From the NCBI GenBank assembly GCA_016293155.1, contig JAEDEU010000039.1, forward strand, positions 1 to 13,695: a stretch of 13,695 bases of DNA, written 5' to 3'. The DNA is from Clostridiaceae bacterium (lineage in GTDB: Bacteria > Bacillota > Clostridia > Oscillospirales > Butyricicoccaceae). A program made the translations under genes and the position numbers. This document shows, in pieces, positions 6,789-13,695 of this stretch; the first letter of the stretch is position 1, and each line of letters opens with the position of its first letter. The notes under the pieces are model-generated. The model saw nothing but the letters and a program-made list of their open reading frames with translations. It made no database searches and was not told where the DNA came from.

Positions 6789-8110
6789 ACCATGCAACCG
6801 TAATCGGCGCCGGTCTCGCGGGCTGCGAGGCGGCATGGCAGCTGGCACAGCGCGGCATCGCGGTGACGCTGCATGAGATGAAGCCGCAGAAGCGTTCTCC
6901 GGCGCACCATTCGGATCAGTTCGCGGAGCTGTGCTGCTCCAACTCGCTGCGCGGCGCGGAGATCTGCACCGCGCCCGGACTGCTCAAGGAGGAGCTGCGG
7001 CGCGTTGGCAGTCTGATTATCGCCTGCGCGGATGCAACCCGCGTTGAGGCGGGCGGCGCACTGGCGGTTGACCGCGAGGCGTTCGCGGCGATGATTACCG
7101 AAAAAGTCAGAAGCCATCCAAACATCACGGTCGTGGAGGGCGAGGTCACCGAAATTCCGGCGGAGGGCGATGTCATCATCGCCACCGGTCCGCTCACGAG
7201 CGATGCGCTGTTTGACGCCATCCGCCACCGGCTGGGCGAGCGCGAGTACCTGCATTTTTACGATGCCGCCGCGCCCATCGTCAGCTTTGAGACCGTGGAT
7301 ATGGAGTCGGCATACTTTGCCTCGCGCTATGATAAGGGCACGGCAGATTATATCAACTGTCCGATGAGCCGCGAGGAGTACGATGCGTTCTGGGAGGCAC
7401 TGTGTTCGGCGGAGGAAGCGCCGGTACACGGCTTTGAGGACAAAAAGGTGTTTGAGGGCTGTATGCCGGTCGAGGTCATGGGCCGCCGCGGACATGACAC
7501 GCTGCTCTACGGTCCGCTCAAGCCGGTCGGACTGCGCGACCCGCGCACCGGACGCGACCCGTATGCAGTCGTTCAGCTGCGCAAGGACAACGCCGCCGGC
7601 TCACTCTACAATCTGGTCGGCTTCCAGACGCATTTGAAGTTTCCGGAGCAAAAGCGGGTGTTCTCCATGATTCCCGCACTGAAGAATGCGGAGTTCGTGC
7701 GCTACGGCGTGATGCACCGCAATACGTTTATGGATTCACCGCGCCTGCTCGACCGGTTCTACCGGCTGAGAAGCGAACCGCGCATCCGCTTTGCCGGACA
7801 GATGACCGGCGTGGAGGGCTATATCGAGTCCACCGCCTCCGGCTTCCTCGCGGGCTTTACGCTTGCGCGCGAGCTGGCAGGGCAGGAGCCGGTTGAGTTC
7901 ACCAATCTGACCGCCATCGGCGCACTCGGACTGTATGTATCCAACGAGGCATGCGGCAAATTCCAGCCGATGAACATCAATTTCGGCATTATCGAGCCGC
8001 TTGGCTACCGCGTCAAGGGCAAGCGCGAAAAAAATACGCAGATTGCAAACCGTGCACTGGAAAAGCTGGACGGGCTGCTGGATGAGATCAATTACAACAA
8101 CGCAGAATAA
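6785..8110 (+). CDS. trmFO: tRNA (uracil-54-C5) methyltransferase TrmFO, folate- and FAD-dependent
   Basis: TrmFO makes ribothymidine (m5U) at position 54 of the tRNA T-loop, taking the carbon from methylenetetrahydrofolate and the electrons from NAD(P)H through FAD. It replaces the SAM-dependent TrmA in most Firmicutes. The 441-residue product has the family length. It opens with a dinucleotide-binding motif G8-x-G10-x-x-G13 (VIGAGLAG), followed by HEMKP (30-34) and the ELCCSNSLRG segment (48-57). Cysteines C51 and C226 (in FEGCMPVEVMG) sit in the two conserved cysteine motifs implicated in catalysis in the B. subtilis enzyme. The start ATG overlaps the topA stop (ATGA), with GGAGGG (6773-6778) 6 bases ahead, so the two are probably co-translated. 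Confidence 0.96.
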   Translation: MNHATVIGAGLAGCEAAWQLAQRGIAVTLHEMKPQKRSPAHHSDQFAELCCSNSLRGAEICTAPGLLKEELRRVGSLIIACADATRVEAGGALAVDREAFAAMITEKVRSHPNITVVEGEVTEIPAEGDVIIATGPLTSDALFDAIRHRLGEREYLHFYDAAAPIVSFETVDMESAYFASRYDKGTADYINCPMSREEYDAFWEALCSAEEAPVHGFEDKKVFEGCMPVEVMGRRGHDTLLYGPLKPVGLRDPRTGRDPYAVVQLRKDNAAGSLYNLVGFQTHLKFPEQKRVFSMIPALKNAEFVRYGVMHRNTFMDSPRLLDRFYRLRSEPRIRFAGQMTGVEGYIESTASGFLAGFTLARELAGQEPVEFTNLTAIGALGLYVSNEACGKFQPMNINFGIIEPLGYRVKGKREKNTQIANRALEKLDGLLDEINYNNAE

Positions 8111-8131
8111 ACAGCGACAGGAGGAATTTTG

Positions 8132-9139
8132 ATGAAAATCATCATCGACGCGATGAGCGGTGACAACGCACCGCTGGCACAGGTCAGAGGCGCGGTCATG
8201 GCCGCAAAGCAGTATGGACAGGAATACATTCTGGTCGGACAGGAGGACGTTGTGCGTCCGCTGATCGAAAAGGAGGGCGGCTCCGGTCTGCCCATCCGCG
8301 TGCGCAATGCGACCGAGGTTGTAGATATGCACGATGACCCGTCCACCGTGCTGCGCAAAAAGAAGGATTCCTCCATGGCGGTTGCATTCCAGATGGTCGC
8401 CAAGGGCGAGGGTGACGCGATGATTTCCGCGGGCAATACCGGTGCACTGCTGTCCGGCTCAACCCTGATCGCAAAGCGCATCAAGGGCATCCGCCGCGCG
8501 GCGCTGCCGCCCATGCTGCCGACCGCGACCGGTCAGGTCATGCTGATCGACGCAGGTGCAAATGCGGAGTGCACCGCGGAGTACCTGCTCCAGTTTGCCT
8601 ATATGGGCAGCTACTACATGAGCAAGGTGGTCGGCGTGACCAATCCGCGCATCGGTCTGCTGAACATTGGCTCGGAGGACACCAAGGGCGACGCGCTGCG
8701 TCTGGAGACCTACAAGCTGCTCAAGGCGGCGGGCGATGCGGGACGCATCAACTTTGTCGGCAACGTCGAGGGCGATGATCTGGCAAAGGGCGCGTGCGAT
8801 GTCGCGGTCACGGACGGCTTTACCGGCAATGTCGCGCTCAAGGTCACCGAGGGCGTGGCAAAGTTTTTGGGTAACCAGATCAAGAAGATCTTTATGAAGA
8901 ACGTCAAGAGCAAGCTCGCGTACCTGCTGGTCAAGGACGGCGTTGCGGAGTTCAAAAAGATGTTCAACGCGGCAGCAGTCGGCGGCGCTCCGTTCCTCGG
9001 CATTTCCAAGGCGGTGCTCAAGGCGCACGGCTCGTCGGATGAATACGCGATCTGCTCTGCCGTCGGACAGGCGATCAAGTACGTTGAGTCCGGCATCATC
9101 AAGGACATCACGGACAACGTGGAATACATGACGCTGTAA
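8132..9139 (+). CDS. plsX: Phosphate acyltransferase PlsX
   Basis: PlsX converts acyl-ACP and phosphate to acyl-phosphate, which PlsY uses to start phosphatidic acid synthesis; it acts at the inner face of the membrane. The 335-residue product has the family length and opens with IIIDAMSGDNAP (D6 to P14), matching the PlsX consensus DAMGGDxAP with a Ser in place of the first Gly. Other family segments are SAGNTGAL (99-106), GLLNIGSEDTKG (175-186) and a DGFTGNVALK segment near residue 230. I chose ATG 8132 with AGGAGG (8119-8124) 7 bases ahead; the TTG codon just before it is a poorer choice. Only 21 bases separate it from trmFO, so the two are probably co-transcribed. The fab genes and acpP that often flank plsX are not adjacent here. 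Confidence 0.96.
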   Translation: MKIIIDAMSGDNAPLAQVRGAVMAAKQYGQEYILVGQEDVVRPLIEKEGGSGLPIRVRNATEVVDMHDDPSTVLRKKKDSSMAVAFQMVAKGEGDAMISAGNTGALLSGSTLIAKRIKGIRRAALPPMLPTATGQVMLIDAGANAECTAEYLLQFAYMGSYYMSKVVGVTNPRIGLLNIGSEDTKGDALRLETYKLLKAAGDAGRINFVGNVEGDDLAKGACDVAVTDGFTGNVALKVTEGVAKFLGNQIKKIFMKNVKSKLAYLLVKDGVAEFKKMFNAAAVGGAPFLGISKAVLKAHGSSDEYAICSAVGQAIKYVESGIIKDITDNVEYMTL

Positions 9140-9160
9140 GACGAGCGGAAACGCATTTAG

Positions 9161-9199
9161 AGACCGTAGGGGCGCGCATTGCGCGCCCGCTGCCGGTCT
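9161..9199. repeat. REP-like palindromic element between plsX and rnc
   Basis: A 39-base imperfect palindrome fills the middle of the 89-base gap. The outer arms AGACCG (9161-9166) and CGGTCT (9194-9199) are perfect complements. The inner arms GGGCGCGC (9170-9177) and GCGCGCCC (9181-9188) form an 8-bp GC helix with an ATT loop. The arms are joined by unequal unpaired linkers (3 and 5 bases). The layout, a GTAGGGGCG edge then a short palindrome ending CGCCC, resembles dispersed extragenic palindromes I recall from many Clostridia; I cannot confirm copies elsewhere from one window. It lacks a U-tract, so it is unlikely to be a normal terminator. It may act as an mRNA-stabilising or processing structure just before the RNase III gene. 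Confidence 0.6.
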
Positions 9200-9228
9200 A
9201 TCGACAATAAAACAGAGGAGGGAAACCG

Positions 9229-9909
9229 ATGAAAAAACAAAACATTGACTATATCTTTGCAAATGAATCGCTGTTTTTCACTGCAATGACGCATTCGTCC
9301 TATGCCAACGAGCATCGGGACACGCATATGCAGCACAACGAGCGTCTGGAGTTCCTCGGCGACTCCATATTGGGTCTGGTTTCGGCAGATTATGTCTATC
9401 ACCGCTTTGCAAGCCTGCCGGAGGGCGAGCTGACCAAGCTGCGCGCGGCGGTCGTCTGCGAAAAAACCCTGTATGAGGTCGCGGTGGAACTCGGACTGGA
9501 CGAGGAGCTGCTGCTCGGTCACGGCGAGGAGATGGGCGGCGGACGCAAGCGCCCGTCCATTCTGGCGGACTCGGTCGAGGCGCTGATCGGCGCAATCTAC
9601 CTGGACGGCGGTCTGGAGGCGGCGCGCACGTTTATCATGCGCTGGCTGCCGGGCAAGGTGGATCTTGCCGAGCACGGACGCGCGTTTAAGGACTACAAGA
9701 CTGCATTGCAGGAGATCGTGCAGAAGAACCGTCAGGAGACACTGGCATATCGTCTGGCGGGCGAGAGCGGACCGGATCATGACAAGCGGTTTACCGTGCA
9801 CGTCCTGCTCAACAGCAATGTGTTTGCCAAGGGCACGGGCAGAAGCAAGAAGGATGCCGAGCAGATGGCGGCGAAGGCTGCGCTCGAGCTGATGGGAATG
9901 ATCGACTGA
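9229..9909 (+). CDS. rnc: Ribonuclease III
   Basis: RNase III cuts double-stranded RNA, processing rRNA precursors and some mRNAs. The 226-residue product has the family length. The catalytic domain (1-150) carries the signature NERLEFLGDS, with E41 and D45, and D114 and E117 in LADSVEALIGA, at the same residue numbers as the metal ligands I recall for E. coli RNase III. The double-stranded RNA-binding domain spans about 155-225, ending with the conserved GTGRSKKDAEQMAAKAAL segment. A strong GAGGAGGG (9215-9222) lies 6 bases before ATG. The TGA shares its last base with the next ATG (TGATG), so the radical SAM gene is probably read by reinitiation. RNase III genes often control their own mRNA by cutting a leader hairpin; the palindrome at 9161-9199 is a possible target, but this is inference. 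Confidence 0.97.
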   Translation: MKKQNIDYIFANESLFFTAMTHSSYANEHRDTHMQHNERLEFLGDSILGLVSADYVYHRFASLPEGELTKLRAAVVCEKTLYEVAVELGLDEELLLGHGEEMGGGRKRPSILADSVEALIGAIYLDGGLEAARTFIMRWLPGKVDLAEHGRAFKDYKTALQEIVQKNRQETLAYRLAGESGPDHDKRFTVHVLLNSNVFAKGTGRSKKDAEQMAAKAALELMGMID

Positions 9910-10868
9910 TGGCGTCCATCCTGCCGGTCTTTGTGCCGCACGCGGGCTGTCCGTGCCGGTGCGTGTTCTGCAATCAGCGCACCATTGCGGGGCAGACCGA
10001 ACGCATGACGCCGGAGCGGGCGCGCGCGGAGCTGGAAGCGGGTCTGCGTATTTGTCAGACGCCGCCGCAGGCGGCATTTTACGGCGGCAGCTTTACCGCG
10101 ATTCCGGAAGCGGAGCAGGAGGCGCTGCTCGCGGTGACGGACGAGCTGATTGCCGCAGGGCGGCTGAGCGGCGTGCGCTGCTCCACGCGGCCGGATGCAA
10201 TTGATCCGCCCACCCTGGAGCGGCTCAGGCGGCACGCCGTGCGCACCATCGAGCTGGGCGCGCAGTCCATGGACAATGCGGTGCTGTGCGCCTCCGCGCG
10301 CGGACACACGGCGGAGGACACCGAGCGCGCCGCAAAGCTGGTCAAGGACGCAGGCTTTGAGCTGATTTTGCAGATGATGGCGGGGCTTCCGGGCGATACG
10401 CGGGAGACCGTGCGCGAAACCGCGGAGCGCATTGCCGCGCTGAAGCCGGACGGCGTGCGTATTTATCCGGTGGCGGTGCTGCCGGATACGCCGCTCGCGG
10501 AGCTGTGGCGGCGCGGAGAATACACCCCGCTGACGCTCCAGACCGCCGCAGAATGGTGCGCGGATGCGCTGGAGGTGTTCGAGCGCGAAGGCATTGCGGT
10601 GCTGCGCGTGGGATTGAATCCGACCGAGGAGCTGGGCAGCGCGGTGCTCGCCGGTGCCTATCATCCCGCGATGGGCGAGCTGGCGTATGGAGAGCTGTAT
10701 TTTTGGCGGATGCGCCGGGCGATGCTGGAAGGTGCGGACGGACAGTTTGCATTTCCGCGGCGTGAGATGTCCCGCGCGGTCGGACAGAAAAAGAAAAACC
10801 TGACCCGTCTGCGCGAGGAATTCGGCGCACGGGTGGTCATTCGGGAACAAAAAGAAAAACACGTATAG
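9909..10868 (+). CDS. Elp3-like radical SAM protein (no acetyltransferase domain)
   Basis: The 319-residue product has the radical SAM iron-sulfur motif C14-x3-C18-x2-C21 (GCPCRCVFCNQ), with an extra cysteine at 16, and the SAM-contacting FYGGSFTAI segment (57-65). The region IELGAQSMDNAVL and the GLPGDT loop match the Elp3/oxygen-independent coproporphyrinogen oxidase-like branch. Full Elp3 proteins are about 550 residues and end in a GNAT acetyltransferase domain, which is absent here. A short-form relative lies next to rnc and smc in many Clostridia, but its reaction is not known to me, so I name no substrate. It would be a cytoplasmic, oxygen-sensitive 4Fe-4S enzyme. The start at 9909 overlaps the rnc stop by one base and has only a weak ribosome binding site, suggesting reinitiation. 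The 3' end doubles as the left arm of a terminator. Confidence 0.85.
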   Translation: MASILPVFVPHAGCPCRCVFCNQRTIAGQTERMTPERARAELEAGLRICQTPPQAAFYGGSFTAIPEAEQEALLAVTDELIAAGRLSGVRCSTRPDAIDPPTLERLRRHAVRTIELGAQSMDNAVLCASARGHTAEDTERAAKLVKDAGFELILQMMAGLPGDTRETVRETAERIAALKPDGVRIYPVAVLPDTPLAELWRRGEYTPLTLQTAAEWCADALEVFEREGIAVLRVGLNPTEELGSAVLAGAYHPAMGELAYGELYFWRMRRAMLEGADGQFAFPRREMSRAVGQKKKNLTRLREEFGARVVIREQKEKHV

Positions 10869-10894
10869 ACAAGTTCTGTGCGTGTTTTTCTTTT
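10850..10894 (+). terminator. Intrinsic terminator overlapping the end of the radical SAM gene
   Basis: AAAAGAAAAACACG (10850-10863) pairs perfectly over 14 bp with CGTGTTTTTCTTTT (10881-10894), leaving a 17-base loop. The left arm lies in the last codons of the radical SAM gene, and the TAG stop (10866-10868) is in the loop. The right arm supplies the T-rich run. It should separate the long upstream array from pepF. The A-rich left arm would give a U-tract for transcripts coming from the other side as well. Confidence 0.85.
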
Positions 10895-10919
10895 GCCGCG
10901 TGGCAAAATGTGGTATACT
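10893..10919 (+). promoter_or_regulatory. Extended -10 promoter for pepF
   Basis: TATACT at 10914-10919 is a 5/6 match to the sigma-A -10 box and is preceded by TGG (10911-10913), the extended -10 element. A partial -35 (TTGCCG, 10893-10898, 15-base spacing, or TTTGCC one base earlier with 16) overlaps the terminator's T-run. Transcription should begin near 10926, giving a leader of about 34 bases before the pepF start. It comes straight after a strong terminator, which supports a new transcription unit. Confidence 0.75.
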
Positions 10920-10959
10920 AAATTTGAATCACATTACTTTTCAGAAAAGGGGTTATTCG

Positions 10960-12759
10960 ATGGCAAAGAAGATTCCGTCCCGCTCGGAGCTGCGCACCGA
11001 GGATACCTGGGCGATTGAGGATATTTTTGCGTCGCAGGAGCTGTGGGAGGCGGCATATGACCGCGCAAAGACGTTTCCCGAAACCGTAGCGTCCTATCGC
11101 GGGAAGCTCGGCACCTCCGCGACGACATTGTATGAATTTCTGACCTTCGGCGATCAGATGAGCATCGCATTTGACAGCCTGTACGGCTACGCACAGCGCA
11201 AAAGCGATGAGGATACCACCGTATCGCTGTATCAGGGCATGGCGTCCAAGGTGATTTCGCTGATGGTCGCCTGCGACAGTGCGAGCGCCTTTGAAACGCC
11301 GGAGATTCTGGCGATTCCGGACGAGACGCTGGAGGAGTTTTACCGTCAGCTGCCGGAGCTGCGCCTGTATGAGCGCTATCTGGACAAAATCCGCCGCAAG
11401 CGCGAGCACATCCTGTCGGATGCGGAGGAAAAGCTGCTGGCAGCGGCAGGCGAGCTGGCGCAGTCGCCGGACAGCATCTATTCCATGTTCGGGGATGCCG
11501 ACCTGAAGTTTGACGACGCGGAGGACAGCGCAGGGGAAAAGCATCCGGTCACGCACGGCAGCTATATCCCGCTCATGCACAGCGCGGACCGCACGCTGAG
11601 AAAAAATGCGTTTTGCAGCCTGTACCGCAGCTATGGCAATTTCCGCAACACCGCCGCGGCAATCCTGACCGCACAGGTCAAGCAGCTCAAGTTTTTTGCC
11701 GATGCGCGCCGCTATGAATCCGCGCTGCACGCTTCTCTGGACGGCACCGAGGTGCCGGTCGAGGTGTATCAGAACCTCATCGATGCAGTGCACCAGAATA
11801 TGCAGCCGATGTACCGCTATGTCGCGCTCCGCAAGCAGCTGATGGGACTGGACGAGATGCACATGTACGATCTCTACACTCCGATTGTCAGCGATGTGGA
11901 CATGAATATCCCGTTTGAGGAGGCAAAGCGCATTGTCTATGATGCCCTTGAGCCGATGGGTGAGGAATACCGTGCGATTCTCAAAAAAGGCTTTGACGAG
12001 CGGTGGATTGACGTATACGAAAACACCGGAAAGTGCTCAGGCGCATACTCCGCCGGCATCCGCGTGCATCCCTATGTGCTGCTCAACTATTCCGGCACGC
12101 TGGACAGCGTGTTCACGCTCGCGCACGAGATGGGTCATGCGATTCATTCCTATCTGTCCAATCAGAACCAGCCGACGGTGTATTCGGACTATGTGATCTT
12201 TGTCGCGGAGGTCGCGTCCACCTGCAATGAGGCGCTGCTCATGCAGTATCTGCTCAAGACCACGACCGACAAGCGCCGCCGCGCTTATCTCATCAACTAT
12301 TTCCTTGAGCAGTTCCGCACCACGCTGTATCGTCAGACGATGTTCGCGGAGTTCGAGGTGGAGATCGGACGGATGAATGACCGCGGCGAGCCGCTGACGG
12401 CGGACAGCCTGTGTGCGCTGTATCGAAAGCTCAATGAGCAGTATTTCGGCGACGGCATCGTGATTGACCGCGAGATTGATCTGGAATGGGCGCGCATTCC
12501 GCATTTTTACTATAACTACTACGTGTATCAGTACGCAACCGGCTATTCGGCTGCCATTGCACTGTCTCAGCGCATTCTGAACGAGGGCGCACCGGCGGTC
12601 AAGGATTATCTGGGCTTCCTCTCCGGCGGCTGCTCGGCGGACCCGATCACGCTGCTGCGCGGCGCGGGCGTGGATATGGCGGACACCAAGCCGATCACCG
12701 AGGCGCTCTCGCTGTTTGACAGCCTCATTGATGAGCTGGCGGAGCTGATGCGCGATTAA
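10960..12759 (+). CDS. pepF: Oligoendopeptidase F (M3B zinc metallopeptidase)
   Basis: PepF is a cytoplasmic zinc peptidase that cuts short peptides. The 599-residue product has the family length of about 600. It has an N-terminal helical oligoendopeptidase domain (about 110-180) and an M3 catalytic domain (about 200-580). The active site is HEMGH (H389, E390, H393), with the third zinc ligand E417 in FVAEVAST. The SGAYSAG segment (about 361-367) and the Tyr-rich FYYNYYVYQYATGY segment near the C-terminus are also typical. I chose ATG 10960, preceded by AAGGGG (10947-10952), because the frame's upstream extension runs through the promoter and terminator. There is no signal peptide, so it should be cytoplasmic. 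It is first in a two-gene unit with the HAD phosphatase 24 bases downstream. Confidence 0.96.
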   Translation: MAKKIPSRSELRTEDTWAIEDIFASQELWEAAYDRAKTFPETVASYRGKLGTSATTLYEFLTFGDQMSIAFDSLYGYAQRKSDEDTTVSLYQGMASKVISLMVACDSASAFETPEILAIPDETLEEFYRQLPELRLYERYLDKIRRKREHILSDAEEKLLAAAGELAQSPDSIYSMFGDADLKFDDAEDSAGEKHPVTHGSYIPLMHSADRTLRKNAFCSLYRSYGNFRNTAAAILTAQVKQLKFFADARRYESALHASLDGTEVPVEVYQNLIDAVHQNMQPMYRYVALRKQLMGLDEMHMYDLYTPIVSDVDMNIPFEEAKRIVYDALEPMGEEYRAILKKGFDERWIDVYENTGKCSGAYSAGIRVHPYVLLNYSGTLDSVFTLAHEMGHAIHSYLSNQNQPTVYSDYVIFVAEVASTCNEALLMQYLLKTTTDKRRRAYLINYFLEQFRTTLYRQTMFAEFEVEIGRMNDRGEPLTADSLCALYRKLNEQYFGDGIVIDREIDLEWARIPHFYYNYYVYQYATGYSAAIALSQRILNEGAPAVKDYLGFLSGGCSADPITLLRGAGVDMADTKPITEALSLFDSLIDELAELMRD

Positions 12760-12783
12760 CCGACGCAGACAGAGGAGAACTTT

Positions 12784-13554
12784 ATGATAAAACTCATCGC
12801 CAGCGATATTGACGGCACCCTGCTGAGCGAAACCGCACGTCGTATTGATCCGAGGCTGTTTCAGCTGATTCGGGCGTTCCGCAAGCGCGGCATTGTATTC
12901 GCCGCCGCGAGCGGGCGGCAGTATGCCAACCTGCGCCGCCTGTTTGCGCCGGTGGCGGACGAGATCAGCTATATCTGCGAAAACGGTGCGCTGGTCATCC
13001 ATAACGGCAGCATTCTGTTCCGCGATGAGGTGGAGCGCGGCCGCGGGCAAAGCCTGATGCGGCAGATTATGCAGGTACCGCAGTGCGAGGCGTTGCTGTC
13101 CGGCGTGGATACCTGCTATGTCCAGCCCAAGCGGCAGAGCTATGTCGATCATCTGGTGCATCACGTCGGCAATGTCACTACAATCGTGGACGATCTCTGC
13201 GCGGTGGAGGAGCCGTTTTTGAAGATTTCGCTCTATGACCCGAACGGCGTGGACGAGGCGACGCACCGGTATTTTAACGAGCTGGTGCAGCCGGATATGA
13301 CGGCAGCACTGGGCGGACGGTGCTGGCTGGACTTTTTCCATTCCGACGTGCACAAGGGCACGGCGCTGGCGCATTTGCAGGGTGCACTGGGCATCACGCC
13401 GGAGGAGTGCATGGTGTTCGGAGACAACGAAAACGACATCGGGCTGATGCGGCAGGCGGAGCACAGCTATGCCATGGCGGGCGGACATCCGCGCACACTG
13501 GCGGAGGCAAAGCACCGGACGGACGATGTGACCGAAACCTTGATGCAGTTTTAA
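12784..13554 (+). CDS. HAD superfamily phosphatase, Cof subfamily (IIB)
   Basis: This is a cytoplasmic Mg2+-dependent phosphatase of 256 residues, close to the usual 265-280 for the Cof family. All four HAD motifs are visible: SDIDGT with the nucleophile D8 and acid D10, ASGR with S43, K191 in HSDVHKG, and GDNENDIGLM with D214 and D218. The large insert between motifs II and III (about 85-180) is the C2B cap of type IIB enzymes, which selects substrates such as sugar phosphates, phosphorylated cofactors or pyridoxal phosphate. The substrate cannot be read from sequence. GAGGAG (12772-12777) lies 6 bases before ATG. It is probably co-transcribed with pepF and ends at the terminator 20 bases downstream. 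Confidence 0.93.
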   Translation: MIKLIASDIDGTLLSETARRIDPRLFQLIRAFRKRGIVFAAASGRQYANLRRLFAPVADEISYICENGALVIHNGSILFRDEVERGRGQSLMRQIMQVPQCEALLSGVDTCYVQPKRQSYVDHLVHHVGNVTTIVDDLCAVEEPFLKISLYDPNGVDEATHRYFNELVQPDMTAALGGRCWLDFFHSDVHKGTALAHLQGALGITPEECMVFGDNENDIGLMRQAEHSYAMAGGHPRTLAEAKHRTDDVTETLMQF

Positions 13555-13573
13555 AGCAGCTGGATTAAAACGA

Positions 13574-13607
13574 GCAGACAGGAACGCATTCCTGTCTGCA
13601 TTATTTT
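13574..13607 (+). terminator. Intrinsic terminator after the HAD phosphatase gene
   Basis: GCAGACAGGAA (13574-13584) pairs perfectly with TTCCTGTCTGC (13589-13599), an 11-bp stem with a CGCA tetraloop, followed by ATTATTTT. It lies 20 bases after the stop and should end the pepF unit. The T-run is interrupted by an A, but the stem is strong. Confidence 0.88.
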
Positions 13608-13629
13608 GCGCTGACGGTACGCGCACATC

Positions 13630-13658
13630 TTGCATAACCATCCCAAAAGTGATATCAT
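13630..13658 (+). promoter_or_regulatory. Sigma-A-type promoter for a gene beyond the window
   Basis: TTGCAT (13630-13635, 4/6 to TTGACA) and TATCAT (13653-13658, 5/6 to TATAAT) are separated by the optimal 17 bases. Transcription should start near 13665. The following 30 bases are strikingly AT-rich compared with the rest of the window and contain no coding start, so this is the leader of the next gene to the right, which cannot be identified here. Confidence 0.7.
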
Positions 13659-13695
13659 TACCTATATATTTGATTTTTTACAAACATATTGTTTC

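Noticed and set aside
5199..6848. A long open frame on the minus strand opposite topA (549 codons).
   Set aside because: It is a shadow of topA: low-complexity, Arg/Leu-rich, with no recognisable domain or ribosome binding site, opposite an unmistakable gene. GC-rich coding DNA often leaves such open antisense frames.
10882..10959. An upstream extension of pepF beginning at 10882.
   Set aside because: It would run through the terminator arm and the promoter -10 box and gives a non-conserved peptide. The ATG at 10960 has a ribosome binding site and the usual N-terminus.
12037..13641. A 534-codon minus-strand open frame opposite pepF and the HAD gene.
   Set aside because: It crosses a gene boundary and a terminator on the other strand, has no ribosome binding site, and both + strand genes have intact catalytic motifs.

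Overview
This window looks like ordinary, gene-dense chromosomal housekeeping DNA from a fairly GC-rich member of the Clostridia, probably an Oscillospiraceae/Ruminococcaceae-type gut anaerobe. Three things support that: a KtrAB potassium system, the Firmicutes-type order dprA-topA-trmFO, and the folate-dependent tRNA methylase TrmFO. The sequence gives no safe genus. All genes read on the + strand, no gene-free stretch reaches 300 bases, and I see no tRNA, rRNA, CRISPR array, phage gene or transposase.

Layout. The window opens with the last codons of lysS (1-107) and its terminator (114-146). Next come ktrB (192-1583) and ktrA (1697-2341), the membrane and regulatory subunits of a potassium uptake system, separated by a 113-base gap with two hairpins. 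A TrmH/SpoU-family RNA methyltransferase (2338-3129) and dprA (3126-4295) follow, each overlapping the gene before it by 4 bases. After a structured 105-base leader come topA (4401-6788), trmFO (6785-8110, 4-base overlap) and plsX (8132-9139). An 89-base gap holding a palindromic, REP-like hairpin leads to rnc (9229-9909) and an Elp3-like radical SAM gene (9909-10868, 1-base overlap). A strong terminator overlaps the end of that gene. A good extended -10 promoter then drives pepF (10960-12759) and a Cof-type HAD phosphatase (12784-13554), which end at another terminator (13574-13607). The last 90 bases turn AT-rich and carry a good promoter (13630-13658) for a gene beyond the window.

How the genes work together. 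There is no single pathway. The long + strand array from lysS to the radical SAM gene joins potassium homeostasis, RNA modification (TrmH-type enzyme, TrmFO), DNA uptake/recombination (DprA), supercoiling control (TopA), phospholipid synthesis (PlsX) and RNA processing (RNase III). PepF and the HAD phosphatase form a separate transcription unit.

I found no convincing new multi-gene system. The points most worth a second look are the REP-like palindrome between plsX and rnc, where many Firmicutes carry acpP; the histone H1-like lysine-rich tail of TopA; the alternative pairings in the topA leader; the hairpins between ktrB and ktrA; and the small Elp3-like protein of unknown function.
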